A stretch of DNA of 37,032 nt from Enterobacter mori LMG 25706. GTDB lineage: Bacteria > Pseudomonadota > Gammaproteobacteria > Enterobacterales > Enterobacteriaceae. The stretch is taken from contig NZ_GL890774.1 in assembly GCF_000211415.1 (NCBI RefSeq), forward strand, positions 399,461 through 436,492, written 5' to 3'. The notes beneath the pieces were generated by a model. That model did not search any database. It worked only from the letters and a program-made list of their open reading frames with translations, and had not been told where the DNA came from. The first letter of the stretch is position 1, and every line of letters begins with the position of its first letter. Both the position numbers and the translations under genes were made by a program. Of the stretch, positions 8,221-16,041 are shown in pieces.

Positions 8221-8232
8221 CCCCTTTCTCAT

Positions 8233-8252
8233 GGGAAGCCGCCCGGCTTCCC
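8233..8252 (+). terminator. Hairpin downstream of fbp, probable terminator
   Basis: GGGAAGCC and GGCTTCCC pair around a GCCC loop, 12 nt after the fbp stop. The downstream T-tract is poor (AGTCATTTATATATTTTA), so termination efficiency is uncertain. Confidence 0.6.
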
Positions 8253-8368
8253 AGTCATTTATATATTTTACCGTATAAGTGTTTATAAAAAAGACGCTTT
8301 AATCTTCATCCCTGCTCCTGCATTATTTCCATAACAGTTTGACAATTATTTCCTGGAGCATATTCGCG

Positions 8369-8725
8369 ATGAAAAACTATTCTCGTGCCAATACCGGCAT
8401 TGATTTAAATCTTATTCCTGTCTTTATTGAAATTGTTCGCTGCGGCAGCATGGCGAAAGCCTCTGTGCGCCTGGACATGTCCCGCCCGGCGGTAAGCCTG
8501 GCACTGAAGCGCTTTAATCAACTTTTTGATGAGCCACTGTTTTACCGTAAAGGTTTATATCTTGAGCCCACAGAAAAAGCGTTAGCGTTAACCAGCGCGC
8601 TGGAAATATTAATGGGGAATATTCACGATAATATTAATGCGTTAAATTCATCGACAAATAAAACCCTGGCACAGCACGTACCAGGGATGAATATGATTAT
8701 GCAGCAGTCTGGGCCGTCAGCTTAA
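8369..8725 (+). CDS. LysR-type HTH domain only; truncated or stand-alone regulator
   Basis: A 118-residue product containing a full LysR-family winged HTH (DLNLIPVFIEIVRCGSMAKA through SRPAVSLALKRFNQLFDEPLFYRKG, about residues 14-65) and a linker helix, but none of the roughly 200-residue effector-binding domain. The start at 8369 follows GGAG with a 10-nt spacer. The C-terminal tail (about residues 95-118) is not LysR-like. It reads through the intrinsic terminator of the convergent chemotaxis gene and into its last codons (29-bp overlap). Most likely it is a regulator that lost its 3' part by rearrangement; a working HTH-only protein cannot be excluded. Base composition is AT-rich compared with the neighbours. 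Confidence 0.7.
   Translation: MKNYSRANTGIDLNLIPVFIEIVRCGSMAKASVRLDMSRPAVSLALKRFNQLFDEPLFYRKGLYLEPTEKALALTSALEILMGNIHDNINALNSSTNKTLAQHVPGMNMIMQQSGPSA
8656..8686 (-). terminator. Intrinsic terminator of the chemotaxis receptor gene
   Basis: On the minus strand CCCTGG and CCAGGG pair around an 11-nt loop and are followed by TTTTATTT, 11 nt past the receptor stop codon. It lies inside the last codons of the LysR-type fragment on the other strand. Confidence 0.8.
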
Positions 8726-10268
8726 ACGAGGACATGGCTTCCATCAGTTCGCGCGACTGCTCTTCCAGCGAGCGTGTCGCAGCGGATGACTGCTGTACCA
8801 GCGCCGCATTTTGCTGCGCCGTTTCGTCCATCTGGTTCACCGCGATGTTCACCTGCTCAATGCCGCGACTCTGTTCCTGAGACGCGGTCGCAATTTCACG
8901 CATCAGCCTGGTCATCCGCAGCACTTCTGTTGCGATCTCATCCATCGTTTCACCGGCCTGCTGTGCCAGTTCGCTCCCCTCATTCACATGAGTTTGTGAA
9001 TCGCTGATAAGCGATCGGATCTCTTTCGCCGCGTCGGCACTGCGGCTGGCCAGGTTTCGCACTTCGCCCGCGACAACGGCAAAACCCCGTCCCTGTTCGC
9101 CCGCGCGCGCGGCTTCAACGGAGGCGTTCAGCGCCAGAATATTGGTCTGGAAGGCAATGCCGTCGATCACGCTCAGGATGTCGGCGATCCGCGCCGAGCT
9201 GCCGGAGATATCGCGCATTTTTTCAATCACGTAGCAGACCATTTCACTGCCGTGATCGGCCGTGTCGGAAACGGACTTCGCCAGCTGGTGCGCCTGCTCG
9301 GCGTTGTCGGCGTTGAGTTTCACCGTGGCGGTGATCTCTTCCATGCTGGCCGCCGTTTGCTCAAGTGAGGTGGCGGTAGATTCCGTGCGCTGGGCAAGGT
9401 TCATGTTCCCTGCCGTCAGCTCCCGGCTGCCGGTATCAATTTGCGAACTGGCATCGCGCACCCGCAGAACCGATCCCATCAGCGATTGACGCATCGCTTC
9501 AATGGCCGCGTTGAGCCGGTTAAATTCCTGGCTGGCTGTCGGATCCAGGGTATGGGTTAAATCGCCTGCCGCGACATGTTCGAGCTGAGCAATCGATGCC
9601 GAGAGCGGCTTCAGCAGCATATGGCGCAGCACCAGCCAGGCGAGGACGATAATGCCTGCCGTCAGCAGCGCGGCGACCACGATCAGGATCAGTACGCGGG
9701 TTTTGCTCGACTGCACGGCACTGACTTCCGCTTTGCCACGCGCTTCGCTCCACGCCTGGAAAGCCTGCATATCATTATCAAACTTGTTGGCCACCGGAAT
9801 CAGCGCGTTCTCAATCAGGTCGTAATAACCGTCCGCACTCTGGTCGTTCAGGGCTTTCAGCATCGGGTTGATACCCTGCCGGATATACGCCGCCAGACTC
9901 GCCGCCACGTTATCCAGCAGCTTTTGCCCCTGCTCGTCAGCCACCCCGCCGTCGATCACGGCTTTCAGCGTTTTCTGCGCCTGGGCAATTTCCTGATTGA
10001 TGTTTTTTACCGATTTGGATGCATCGTCCAGCAGACCAATTTCCATCATTCGGACGGCCTGGCCCGCCTCATTGCGCGCGCGCAGGATCAGCGTATAGCC
10101 AGAATTAAGCTGCACCATTTGCTCACCCTGAAGGTGGTTGATGCGCTGGAGTGAAGAAGAACTCTGTGTGAGGGCATAAATACCAATGCCGCTGACAATC
10201 AGCAGCAGAAGGGTCATAACGGCCAGTAGAGAGAGCAAGCCGGTACGAATCGATAGCGTTTTCAGCAT
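8697..10268 (-). CDS. Methyl-accepting chemotaxis protein (Tar/Tsr architecture)
   Basis: A 523-residue transmembrane chemoreceptor. TM1 is at about residues 11-32. The periplasmic four-helix sensor spans 33-190, TM2 is at 191-213, HAMP is at 214-266, and the cytoplasmic methylation and signalling helices carry the conserved hairpin tip GEQGRGFAVVAGEVRNLA (residues 390-407). The ligand-contact segment reads RARNEAGQAVR (residues 63-73). It keeps the last Arg of the Tar/Tsr cluster but not the middle one, so a ligand other than aspartate or serine is likely (inference). The C-terminus ends SFKLTAQTAA without the NWETF CheR-binding pentapeptide, so it should depend on other receptors for efficient adaptation. 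It is expressed from a FliA-type promoter and sits next to the galactofuranose transporter genes. Confidence 0.94.
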   Translation of the reverse strand: MLKTLSIRTGLLSLLAVMTLLLLIVSGIGIYALTQSSSSLQRINHLQGEQMVQLNSGYTLILRARNEAGQAVRMMEIGLLDDASKSVKNINQEIAQAQKTLKAVIDGGVADEQGQKLLDNVAASLAAYIRQGINPMLKALNDQSADGYYDLIENALIPVANKFDNDMQAFQAWSEARGKAEVSAVQSSKTRVLILIVVAALLTAGIIVLAWLVLRHMLLKPLSASIAQLEHVAAGDLTHTLDPTASQEFNRLNAAIEAMRQSLMGSVLRVRDASSQIDTGSRELTAGNMNLAQRTESTATSLEQTAASMEEITATVKLNADNAEQAHQLAKSVSDTADHGSEMVCYVIEKMRDISGSSARIADILSVIDGIAFQTNILALNASVEAARAGEQGRGFAVVAGEVRNLASRSADAAKEIRSLISDSQTHVNEGSELAQQAGETMDEIATEVLRMTRLMREIATASQEQSRGIEQVNIAVNQMDETAQQNAALVQQSSAATRSLEEQSRELMEAMSSFKLTAQTAA

Positions 10269-10312
10269 GATGTTATTTCCGGTAGCGAGATATTTCTTGG
10301 CGTAAAAGAAGA

Positions 10313-10339
10313 GTATCGGCCGCTACCGGAAAATGTTTA
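10313..10339 (-). promoter_or_regulatory. FliA (sigma-28) promoter of the chemotaxis receptor
   Basis: On the minus strand TAAACATT, 11 nt, then GCCGATAC closely matches the sigma-28 consensus TAAAGTTT-N11-GCCGATAA, 45 bp upstream of the receptor ATG. This ties the gene to the flagellar regulon. Confidence 0.85.
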
Positions 10340-10361
10340 GACTTTAAGCAATTTCAGCGTG

Positions 10362-11363
10362 TTATGGCTCTGTTACCGATGTGTTTACGCGGGTAACAGG
10401 CGAGCTTTGACGGTTCTCCCAGAGCACCGTCAGACCGCGCTGCAGGGCAATAAAAATAAACAGCAAAATGCCGATGGCGATCTTCGTCCACCACGAGCTG
10501 AGCGTGCCGTCGAAGTTAATGTAGGTCTGTATCAGCCCCTGGATCGCCACGCCGAACAGCGTGCCTAGCACCGTGCCTACCCCGCCGCTGAGCAGCGTGC
10601 CGCCGATCACCACAGAAGCAATCGCATCCACCTCAACGCCGCCGCCCGCCAGCGCGTAACCGGCCTGGGTATACACAGAGAAGACGATACCCGCCAGCGT
10701 CGCCAGCCCGGTCGACAGCATATAGATGCGGATGGTGGTGCTGCGGGTGGAGATCCCCATCAGGTTGGCCGACGTGGCGTTACCGCCAATGGCGTAGACC
10801 TGATTGCCAAACCGGGTGCGGTGGGCGAGGAAGATGCCAATCACCACCACACCCAGCATCAGCAGCCCCATCGCGCTCAGGCGGCCGCCGCCGGGGATTT
10901 TCCACGCCAGGCTGGAGAGCGTGTCGTAGATGGGGTGGTTAATCGGGATCGACTCCTCCGACACCAGATAGCTCACGCCGCGCAGGAAGAACATCCCGGC
11001 GAGGGTGATGATAAAGGCAGGAATTTTCAGCGCGTCGATCAGCAACCCCATAAAGGCACCAAACGCGCAGCCCATCGCCAGCACCAGCGGGAATGCCACC
11101 AGCGGAGAGATGCCCCAGAACCCAATGGCTTTCGCGAGGAACACGCCCGTAAACGCGATCACCGAGCCGACGGAGAGATCGATCCCGCCGGAGAGGATCA
11201 CAAAGGTCATCCCGACGGCGATGATGCCTAAAAAGGCGTTATCGGTCAGGATATTGCAGATGACACGCGTGGAGGCGAAACCGGGAAACTGGGTGAGGCA
11301 GTAGAGATACCCCAGCACAAACACGCCCAGCGTGATCATTAACGGCAAATTACGTTTTATCAT
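10362..11363 (-). CDS. yjfF: YjfF, galactofuranose ABC transporter permease
   Basis: A 333-residue inner-membrane permease of the ribose/galactose-type (BPD_transp_2) family, nearly identical to E. coli YjfF. The start is placed at MIKRNLPLMI (11363), which overlaps the end of ytfT by 14 nt as in a coupled operon; the upstream extension is unconserved. The family loop GGIDLSVGSVIAFTG is visible at about residues 59-73. It pairs with YtfT to form the channel for galactofuranose delivered by YtfQ and powered by YtfR. It is the last gene of the operon. Confidence 0.96.
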   Translation of the reverse strand: MIKRNLPLMITLGVFVLGYLYCLTQFPGFASTRVICNILTDNAFLGIIAVGMTFVILSGGIDLSVGSVIAFTGVFLAKAIGFWGISPLVAFPLVLAMGCAFGAFMGLLIDALKIPAFIITLAGMFFLRGVSYLVSEESIPINHPIYDTLSSLAWKIPGGGRLSAMGLLMLGVVVIGIFLAHRTRFGNQVYAIGGNATSANLMGISTRSTTIRIYMLSTGLATLAGIVFSVYTQAGYALAGGGVEVDAIASVVIGGTLLSGGVGTVLGTLFGVAIQGLIQTYINFDGTLSSWWTKIAIGILLFIFIALQRGLTVLWENRQSSPVTRVNTSVTEP

Positions 11364-12375
11364 GGCCACGGATCCCCTTAATGATGCTGACAAAGCGCGG
11401 CGACTGGACGATCAGCACGCAGAGCACGACCACCGCTTTCACCACCTGGTTGAGTTCCGGCTGGAATCCCGAGAGCAGGATGCCGGTGTTCATGCCCTGA
11501 ATGATCAGCGCCCCCACCACCGAGAGCAGCAGGTTAAAGCGCCCGCCCATCAGCGACCCGCCGCCGATCACCACCGCGAGGATCGCGTCCAGCTCCAGCC
11601 ATAACCCGGCGTTGTTGGCATCGGCCCCGCGAATATCCGCCGCGACGATAACCCCGGCGATGGCGGCGCAGACGCCGCTCAGCACGTAGGTCAGCATCAC
11701 CATCAAGCGGGTGTTGACCCCGGCGTTGCGCGCGGCGCGGATGTTGATCCCCACCGCTTCAATAAACATGCCGAGCGCCGTTTTGCGGGTAAAGAGCCAA
11801 AAGATAAGCAGCGTCACGAGGGCAATAATCACCGGCGTCGGGAAGAACAGAAGGTTGCCGCTACCGAGCCACGCCAGGCTCGGGGAGTTAAAGGTGACGA
11901 TCTGCCCGGACGTAATCAGCTGCGCCACGCCGCGCCCGGCCACCATCAGTATCAGGGTGGCAACAAAGGGCTGAATTTTCAGCACCGCCACCAGAATGCC
12001 GTTCCAGAGCCCGGCTAATACCCCGGAGCCCAGTGCGGCCAGCAGCACCACCGGCAGGCTGTGCCCGGCCACGGTCATCGAGGCGGCAGTGGCGCCAGCA
12101 ATCGCCATCACCGCGCCGACGGAGAGGTCAATCCCACCGGTGGCGATCACCAGCGTCATACCTATCGCCAGCAGCGCGACGGGTGCGGCGCGGTTTAAAA
12201 TATCGATCGGACTGCCAAACAGGCGGCCATCCTGCACGATGATCTGGAAGAAATGCGGCGCGACCAGGCTATCCACCAGCAGCACCACCAGCAGCGCCGC
12301 GATTTGCGGCGTACCGGTCGGCCAGCTGAAGCGGCGCTTTGACTCACCGGTTTGCGAAAGTGAACGGGGCCTCAC
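11350..12375 (-). CDS. ytfT: YtfT, galactofuranose ABC transporter permease
   Basis: A 341-residue permease, exactly the E. coli YtfT length if started at the GTG at 12375, which has an AAGGAG ribosome-binding site overlapping the ytfR stop codon. An ATG at 12402 would run into ytfR and adds residues not found in the family. The signature GGIDLSVGAVMAIAGA is present. It forms a heterodimeric membrane pore with YjfF. Confidence 0.95.
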   Translation of the reverse strand: MRPRSLSQTGESKRRFSWPTGTPQIAALLVVLLVDSLVAPHFFQIIVQDGRLFGSPIDILNRAAPVALLAIGMTLVIATGGIDLSVGAVMAIAGATAASMTVAGHSLPVVLLAALGSGVLAGLWNGILVAVLKIQPFVATLILMVAGRGVAQLITSGQIVTFNSPSLAWLGSGNLLFFPTPVIIALVTLLIFWLFTRKTALGMFIEAVGINIRAARNAGVNTRLMVMLTYVLSGVCAAIAGVIVAADIRGADANNAGLWLELDAILAVVIGGGSLMGGRFNLLLSVVGALIIQGMNTGILLSGFQPELNQVVKAVVVLCVLIVQSPRFVSIIKGIRGHDKT

Positions 12376-12385
12376 GATTAGCTCC

Positions 12386-13888
12386 TTACGCCGCGATGGC
12401 ATTCATGATTGCCGGAACGGACAGCTTATCCAGCGGGATCTCTGCCACCTGCTTGCGATCGCGCATGATAATGACGCGATCGGCATAACCCACCAGCTCC
12501 TCAAGCTCGGACGAAATGACCAGCAAGGCCAGACCGTCCGCGCACAACGTTTCGATAAGCCGGATAATTTCGGCGTGCGCGCCTACATCAATGCCGCGCG
12601 TCGGCTCGTCGAGGATCAGGAACTGCGGTTTGGTCAGCAGCCAGCGCGAGAGGAGAACCTTCTGCTGGTTACCGCCGGAGAGAAATTCAATGGGCTGTTC
12701 CGCGCTCGGGGTGCGAATACCAAGCTGACGGATAAAGCGCTCGGCAATGGCGTTTTGTTCTTTACGCGGAATGGGACGCAGCCACCCGCGCTGCGCCTGT
12801 AGCGCCAGAATGATGTTTTCCCGCACCGAGGCGGCGGCAATAATACCGTCCGTTTTCCGGTCTTCCGGGCAGAAGCCGACGCCCAGACAGGACGCCTGAT
12901 GCGGCGATCGCAGGGTTTGCGGTTTGCCCTTGATCAGCGCCCTGCCGCTGTCGGCAGGTTTGATCCCGAAGATCACTTCGGCGGTTTCGGTTCGGCCTGA
13001 GCCTAGCAGGCCCGCCAGGCCAACAATCTCACCGGGGCGAACCTCAAGGTTAAACGGCGAGATCACCCCTTTTTTGCCGTAATCGCTGAACGCGGCGACC
13101 GGTTTTTCGCTCAGCAGCGTGCGTCCTGCACGCTGAAGGGCGTTGGTTTCCAGCTCTCGGCCCAGCATCATTTTCACCAGCTCAATCTGCGGTAGCTCGC
13201 GGGTCTCGCGGCAGCCGACAAAGCTGCCGTTGCGCAGCACCGTGATGCGATCGCTCACTTCATACACCTGATCGAGGAAGTGCGTAACGAAGATCAGGCT
13301 CACGCCCTGATCGCGCAGCTGGCGCATCAGGGTGAAGAGCATTTCGACTTCCTGAGTATCCAGGCTGGCGGTGGGTTCATCGAGGATCAGCACCTTTGCC
13401 GAGAGATCGATAGCCCGGCAGATGGCGACGATCTGCTGCATCGCCACGGAAAAGCGGTTCAGCGGCTCGCGGACGTCGAGGGAAAAGCCGTATGATTCCA
13501 TCAGTTTTGTCGCCCGCGCTTCCATCTCTTTGCGGCGCAGCAGGCCAAAACGACGTGGCTCACGGCCAATAAACAGGTTATCCGCCACCGACATGTTCGG
13601 CAGCAGGTTGACTTCCTGATACACCGTCCCAATCCCCAACTGTTGGGCATGGGCGGTATTTTTTGGCGAAATGGCGTTACCTTCCAGCCAGATGGTGCCG
13701 CGATCGGCGTGATACACGCCGGTCAGCGCTTTAATCAGCGTGGATTTCCCCGCGCCGTTCTCGCCCAGCAGCGCCATGATCTCACCGCGACGCAGGCTGA
13801 AATCGACGTTATCCAGCGCCTTCACGCCGGGGAAGAATTTACTCAAGCCCTCTGTGCGGAGGATTTCCTGGTGTTGTTCAGTATTCAT
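12386..13888 (-). CDS. ytfR: YtfR, galactofuranose ABC transporter ATPase (two NBDs)
   Basis: A 500-residue tandem ATPase of the RbsA/MglA type, started at MNTEQHQEIL (13888) to match E. coli. The first half has Walker A GENGAGKST (residues 42-50), a degenerate signature (FSVAMQQ) and Walker B VLILDEPTASLD. The second half has a degenerate Walker A (GLLGSGRTE), a canonical LSGGNQQK signature and FLILDEPTRGIDVG. Such asymmetry is normal in this subfamily. The ribosome-binding site (GGAGG) abuts palindromic repeat copy 2, so the repeat may influence translation. Confidence 0.97.
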   Translation of the reverse strand: MNTEQHQEILRTEGLSKFFPGVKALDNVDFSLRRGEIMALLGENGAGKSTLIKALTGVYHADRGTIWLEGNAISPKNTAHAQQLGIGTVYQEVNLLPNMSVADNLFIGREPRRFGLLRRKEMEARATKLMESYGFSLDVREPLNRFSVAMQQIVAICRAIDLSAKVLILDEPTASLDTQEVEMLFTLMRQLRDQGVSLIFVTHFLDQVYEVSDRITVLRNGSFVGCRETRELPQIELVKMMLGRELETNALQRAGRTLLSEKPVAAFSDYGKKGVISPFNLEVRPGEIVGLAGLLGSGRTETAEVIFGIKPADSGRALIKGKPQTLRSPHQASCLGVGFCPEDRKTDGIIAAASVRENIILALQAQRGWLRPIPRKEQNAIAERFIRQLGIRTPSAEQPIEFLSGGNQQKVLLSRWLLTKPQFLILDEPTRGIDVGAHAEIIRLIETLCADGLALLVISSELEELVGYADRVIIMRDRKQVAEIPLDKLSVPAIMNAIAA

Positions 13889-13895
13889 ATGTCCT

Positions 13896-13932
13896 CCCCT
13901 CACCCTGACCCTCTCCCCGGAGGGGAGAGGGG
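13896..13932. repeat. GC-rich palindromic repeat, copy 2
   Basis: The same unit as at 5564-5601, beginning CCCCTCACCCTGACCCTC and continuing TCCCCGGAGGGGAGAGGGG. It lies in the 133-bp ytfQ-ytfR gap, immediately upstream of the ytfR ribosome-binding site, and faces an inverted third copy. Confidence 0.8.
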
Positions 13933-13977
13933 ATTGATCGTGCCAATTGTTAATATCCAGCTCCGCCCTTCCTTTCT

Positions 13978-14013
13978 CCCTCTCCCCTCCGGGGAGAGGG
14001 CTGGGGTGAGGGG
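13978..14013. repeat. GC-rich palindromic repeat, copy 3 (inverted)
   Basis: An inverted copy of the 13896-13932 unit, ending GGCTGGGGTGAGGGG, just after ytfQ. The two copies are near-perfect reverse complements about 45 bp apart, so the ytfQ-ytfR transcript can fold into one long hairpin or two short ones. In other ABC operons such BIME-like pairs protect the binding-protein message; that role here is inference. Confidence 0.8.
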
Positions 14014-14021
14014 CGCGGGTC

Positions 14022-14978
14022 TTAATAGCCCATATTTTTCTTCTTCTCTAACTCTTCTTTCGCCGTATCCGGCAGGTAGAGCGTGGACTTAGTGACCGTC
14101 ACTTTCTCAGGCATCGTGCCGTCTTTCTTGAATTTCTCCAGCGCGTCGAATGCCGGGCCCGCCATGTTTGGCGTCAGCTCCACGCTGGCGTTGGCCTCAC
14201 CGTCGATCATCGCTTTGTAGATGTCCGGCACGCCGTCGATAGAGCCGGTGAGGATATCTTTGCCCGGTTTCAGACCCGCTTCTTTAATCGCCTGAATCGC
14301 ACCGATCACCATGTCATCGTTGTGGGCGTAAACCATGCAGATGTTCTTGCCGTTGTTTTCAGCCTTGATAAAGCTTTCCATGACCTCTTTGCCCTTACTG
14401 CGGGTAAAGTCACCGGACTGAGAACGGATAATTTTGATGTTTGGCGCTTTGGCGATGGCCTCAGCAAACCCCTTCTTACGGTCGATGGCCACGCTCGCAC
14501 CGACGGTGCCCTGCAGCTCAACGCCGTTACACGGCTTGCCGTCGACCTGTTTCACCAGCCAGTCACCAATTAACTGTCCTTCAAGCACGTTATTGGCCGT
14601 CACGGTGGTCATATAGAGAGATTTGTCTTTTACATCAATGGAACGATCGAGCAGGAAGACCGGGATCTCCGCGTCTTTCGCTTCCTTCAGCACGGGCTCC
14701 CAGCCGGTCGCCACGACGGGCGCAATAAAGATGGCATCTACGCCCTGGGCGATAAAGGAGCGTACGGCTTTGATCTGGTTCTCTTGTTTTTGCTGACCAT
14801 CGGCGATTTTCAGCGTGATCCCGCGTTTCTGGGCCTCGCTTTTCGCTACGTTGGTTTCTGCCGCGCGCCAGCCGGATTCAGAGCCGACTTGCGAAAAACC
14901 TACGGTTAAAGGTGCGGCCATCGCCATAGACGACATGGCTGCCGAAACTGCTGTGACAAGAAGTAAGCGCTTCCACAT
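14022..14978 (-). CDS. ytfQ: YtfQ, periplasmic galactofuranose-binding protein
   Basis: A 318-residue precursor, the same length as E. coli YtfQ when started at MWKRLLLVTA (14978), with a signal peptide of about 21 residues (ending SSMAMA before APLTVGF). It belongs to the type-I periplasmic sugar-binding family (Peripla_BP_4). It delivers galactofuranose to YtfT/YjfF. First gene of the operon, separated from ytfR by a pair of palindromic repeats. It could also present ligand to the neighbouring chemoreceptor, as RbsB and MglB do for Trg; that is inference. Confidence 0.97.
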   Translation of the reverse strand: MWKRLLLVTAVSAAMSSMAMAAPLTVGFSQVGSESGWRAAETNVAKSEAQKRGITLKIADGQQKQENQIKAVRSFIAQGVDAIFIAPVVATGWEPVLKEAKDAEIPVFLLDRSIDVKDKSLYMTTVTANNVLEGQLIGDWLVKQVDGKPCNGVELQGTVGASVAIDRKKGFAEAIAKAPNIKIIRSQSGDFTRSKGKEVMESFIKAENNGKNICMVYAHNDDMVIGAIQAIKEAGLKPGKDILTGSIDGVPDIYKAMIDGEANASVELTPNMAGPAFDALEKFKKDGTMPEKVTVTKSTLYLPDTAKEELEKKKNMGY

Positions 14979-15108
14979 ATGAACGTCCTCGTAGGGTGAG
15001 TTATTGTTGGTTAAAAGATGTTCTGCGAAATGACTATAGCCAATGAAATATGTAACGAATTGCGTTACATCACACTTCAGAAAAGTGAATAAAACGTTAA
15101 TCACAAGT

Positions 15109-15124
15109 TTGTAATCGCTTTCAT
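15109..15124. promoter_or_regulatory. GalR/GalS-like operator upstream of ytfQ
   Basis: TTGTAATCGCTTTCAT matches the GalR/GalS consensus GTGKAANCGNTTNCAC at all but the two outermost positions. It lies about 130 bp upstream of the ytfQ start and suggests that galactofuranose uptake is co-regulated with galactose genes. Confidence 0.55.
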
Positions 15125-15241
15125 TTCACCATTAAAAATGCGGCTGAGTTTATGGATTTTCCTGTCATGGAAACGGTCTGAAAAGTGGGGTCAACGAGGG
15201 AAGATGGCGAAAACAGGCGGAGACATTCAGCGCGAGTTGGC

Positions 15242-15247
15242 TATAAT
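15242..15247 (+). promoter_or_regulatory. -10 element of the ppa promoter
   Basis: A consensus TATAAT 41 bp upstream of the ppa ATG. No good -35 hexamer is visible at 16-18 bp, so the exact promoter is less certain than the -10. Confidence 0.6.
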
Positions 15248-15287
15248 ACCTGCCACTTGTTTACCATCCATTTTAAAGGACACCGAC

Positions 15288-15818
15288 ATGAGCTTACTCA
15301 ACGTCCCAGCGGGTAAAGAACTGCCAGAAGACATCTACGTAGTTATCGAAATCCCGGCTAACGCAGATCCGATCAAATACGAAGTGGACAAAGAGAGCGG
15401 CGCCCTGTTCGTAGACCGTTTCATGTCTACCGCGATGTTCTATCCGTGTAACTACGGTTACATCAACCACACCCTGTCTCTGGACGGTGACCCGGTTGAC
15501 GTGCTGGTCCCAACGCCATACCCACTGGAGCCAGGCTCCGTCATTCGCTGCCGTCCTGTTGGCGTGCTGAAAATGACCGACGAATCCGGTGAAGATGCGA
15601 AGCTGGTTGCGGTACCGCACACCAAGCTGAGCAAAGAGTACGATCACATCAAAGATGTGAACGACCTGCCAGAGCTGCTGAAAGCGCAGATCACTCACTT
15701 CTTCGAGCACTACAAAGACCTCGAAAAAGGCAAGTGGGTTAAGGTTGACGGCTGGGACAACGCTGAAGCGGCGAAAGCAGAAATCATCGCCTCTTTCGAG
15801 CGCGCGGCTAAGAAGTAA
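15288..15818 (+). CDS. ppa: Inorganic pyrophosphatase (family I)
   Basis: A 176-residue enzyme identical in length to E. coli PPase when started at [10 protein letters not shown] (15288); upstream in-frame codons lack support. It hydrolyses pyrophosphate, pulling biosynthetic reactions forward. The catalytic signature DGDPVDVLV and the [16 protein letters not shown] segment are present. Flanked by its own -10 element and an intrinsic terminator. Confidence 0.98.
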   Translation: MSLLNVPAGKELPEDIYVVIEIPANADPIKYEVDKESGALFVDRFMSTAMFYPCNYGYINHTLSLDGDPVDVLVPTPYPLEPGSVIRCRPVGVLKMTDESGEDAKLVAVPHTKLSKEYDHIKDVNDLPELLKAQITHFFEHYKDLEKGKWVKVDGWDNAEAAKAEIIASFERAAKK

Positions 15819-15837
15819 TTCTTACTGCCTGTCTATA

Positions 15838-15862
15838 AAGCCCCGCTGGTCGGGGCTTTTTT
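15838..15862 (+). terminator. Intrinsic terminator of ppa
   Basis: AAGCCCCG and CGGGGCTT pair around CTGGT and are followed by a run of T. Confidence 0.92.
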
Positions 15863-16041
15863 ATTTCTTTGGTTAAAATCGGCATAAACGAATTATTTAA
15901 GAAAAATCCCATTCTTTTTTGATTTGGATATTAAAAACAGAAAAGACACCCTATCATTTATGGTGGAAGTGGTTGAATAGCCCGGCTGTTCACAACATAC
16001 TGTCATGATGAACATTAATTCCCATTCATTATAGGATTCTT

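Larger units (their letters stand above)
14979..15287. promoter_or_regulatory. ytfQ-ppa divergent regulatory region
   Basis: A 309-bp gene-free stretch serving both ytfQ (left) and ppa (right). It holds a GalR-like operator (15109-15124) and a strong TATAAT -10 element (15242-15247) about 40 bp upstream of the ppa start. A TGTGA half-site near 15070-15074 on the minus strand is a weak CRP candidate for ytfQ. I see no small gene or RNA in it. Confidence 0.6.

Noticed and set aside
6026..8232. Long open frames antisense to mpl and fbp (6026-6961 plus, 7231-8232 minus)
   Set aside because: They lie wholly within conserved genes on the other strand, have codon-shadow composition and no plausible ribosome-binding sites or recognisable domains.
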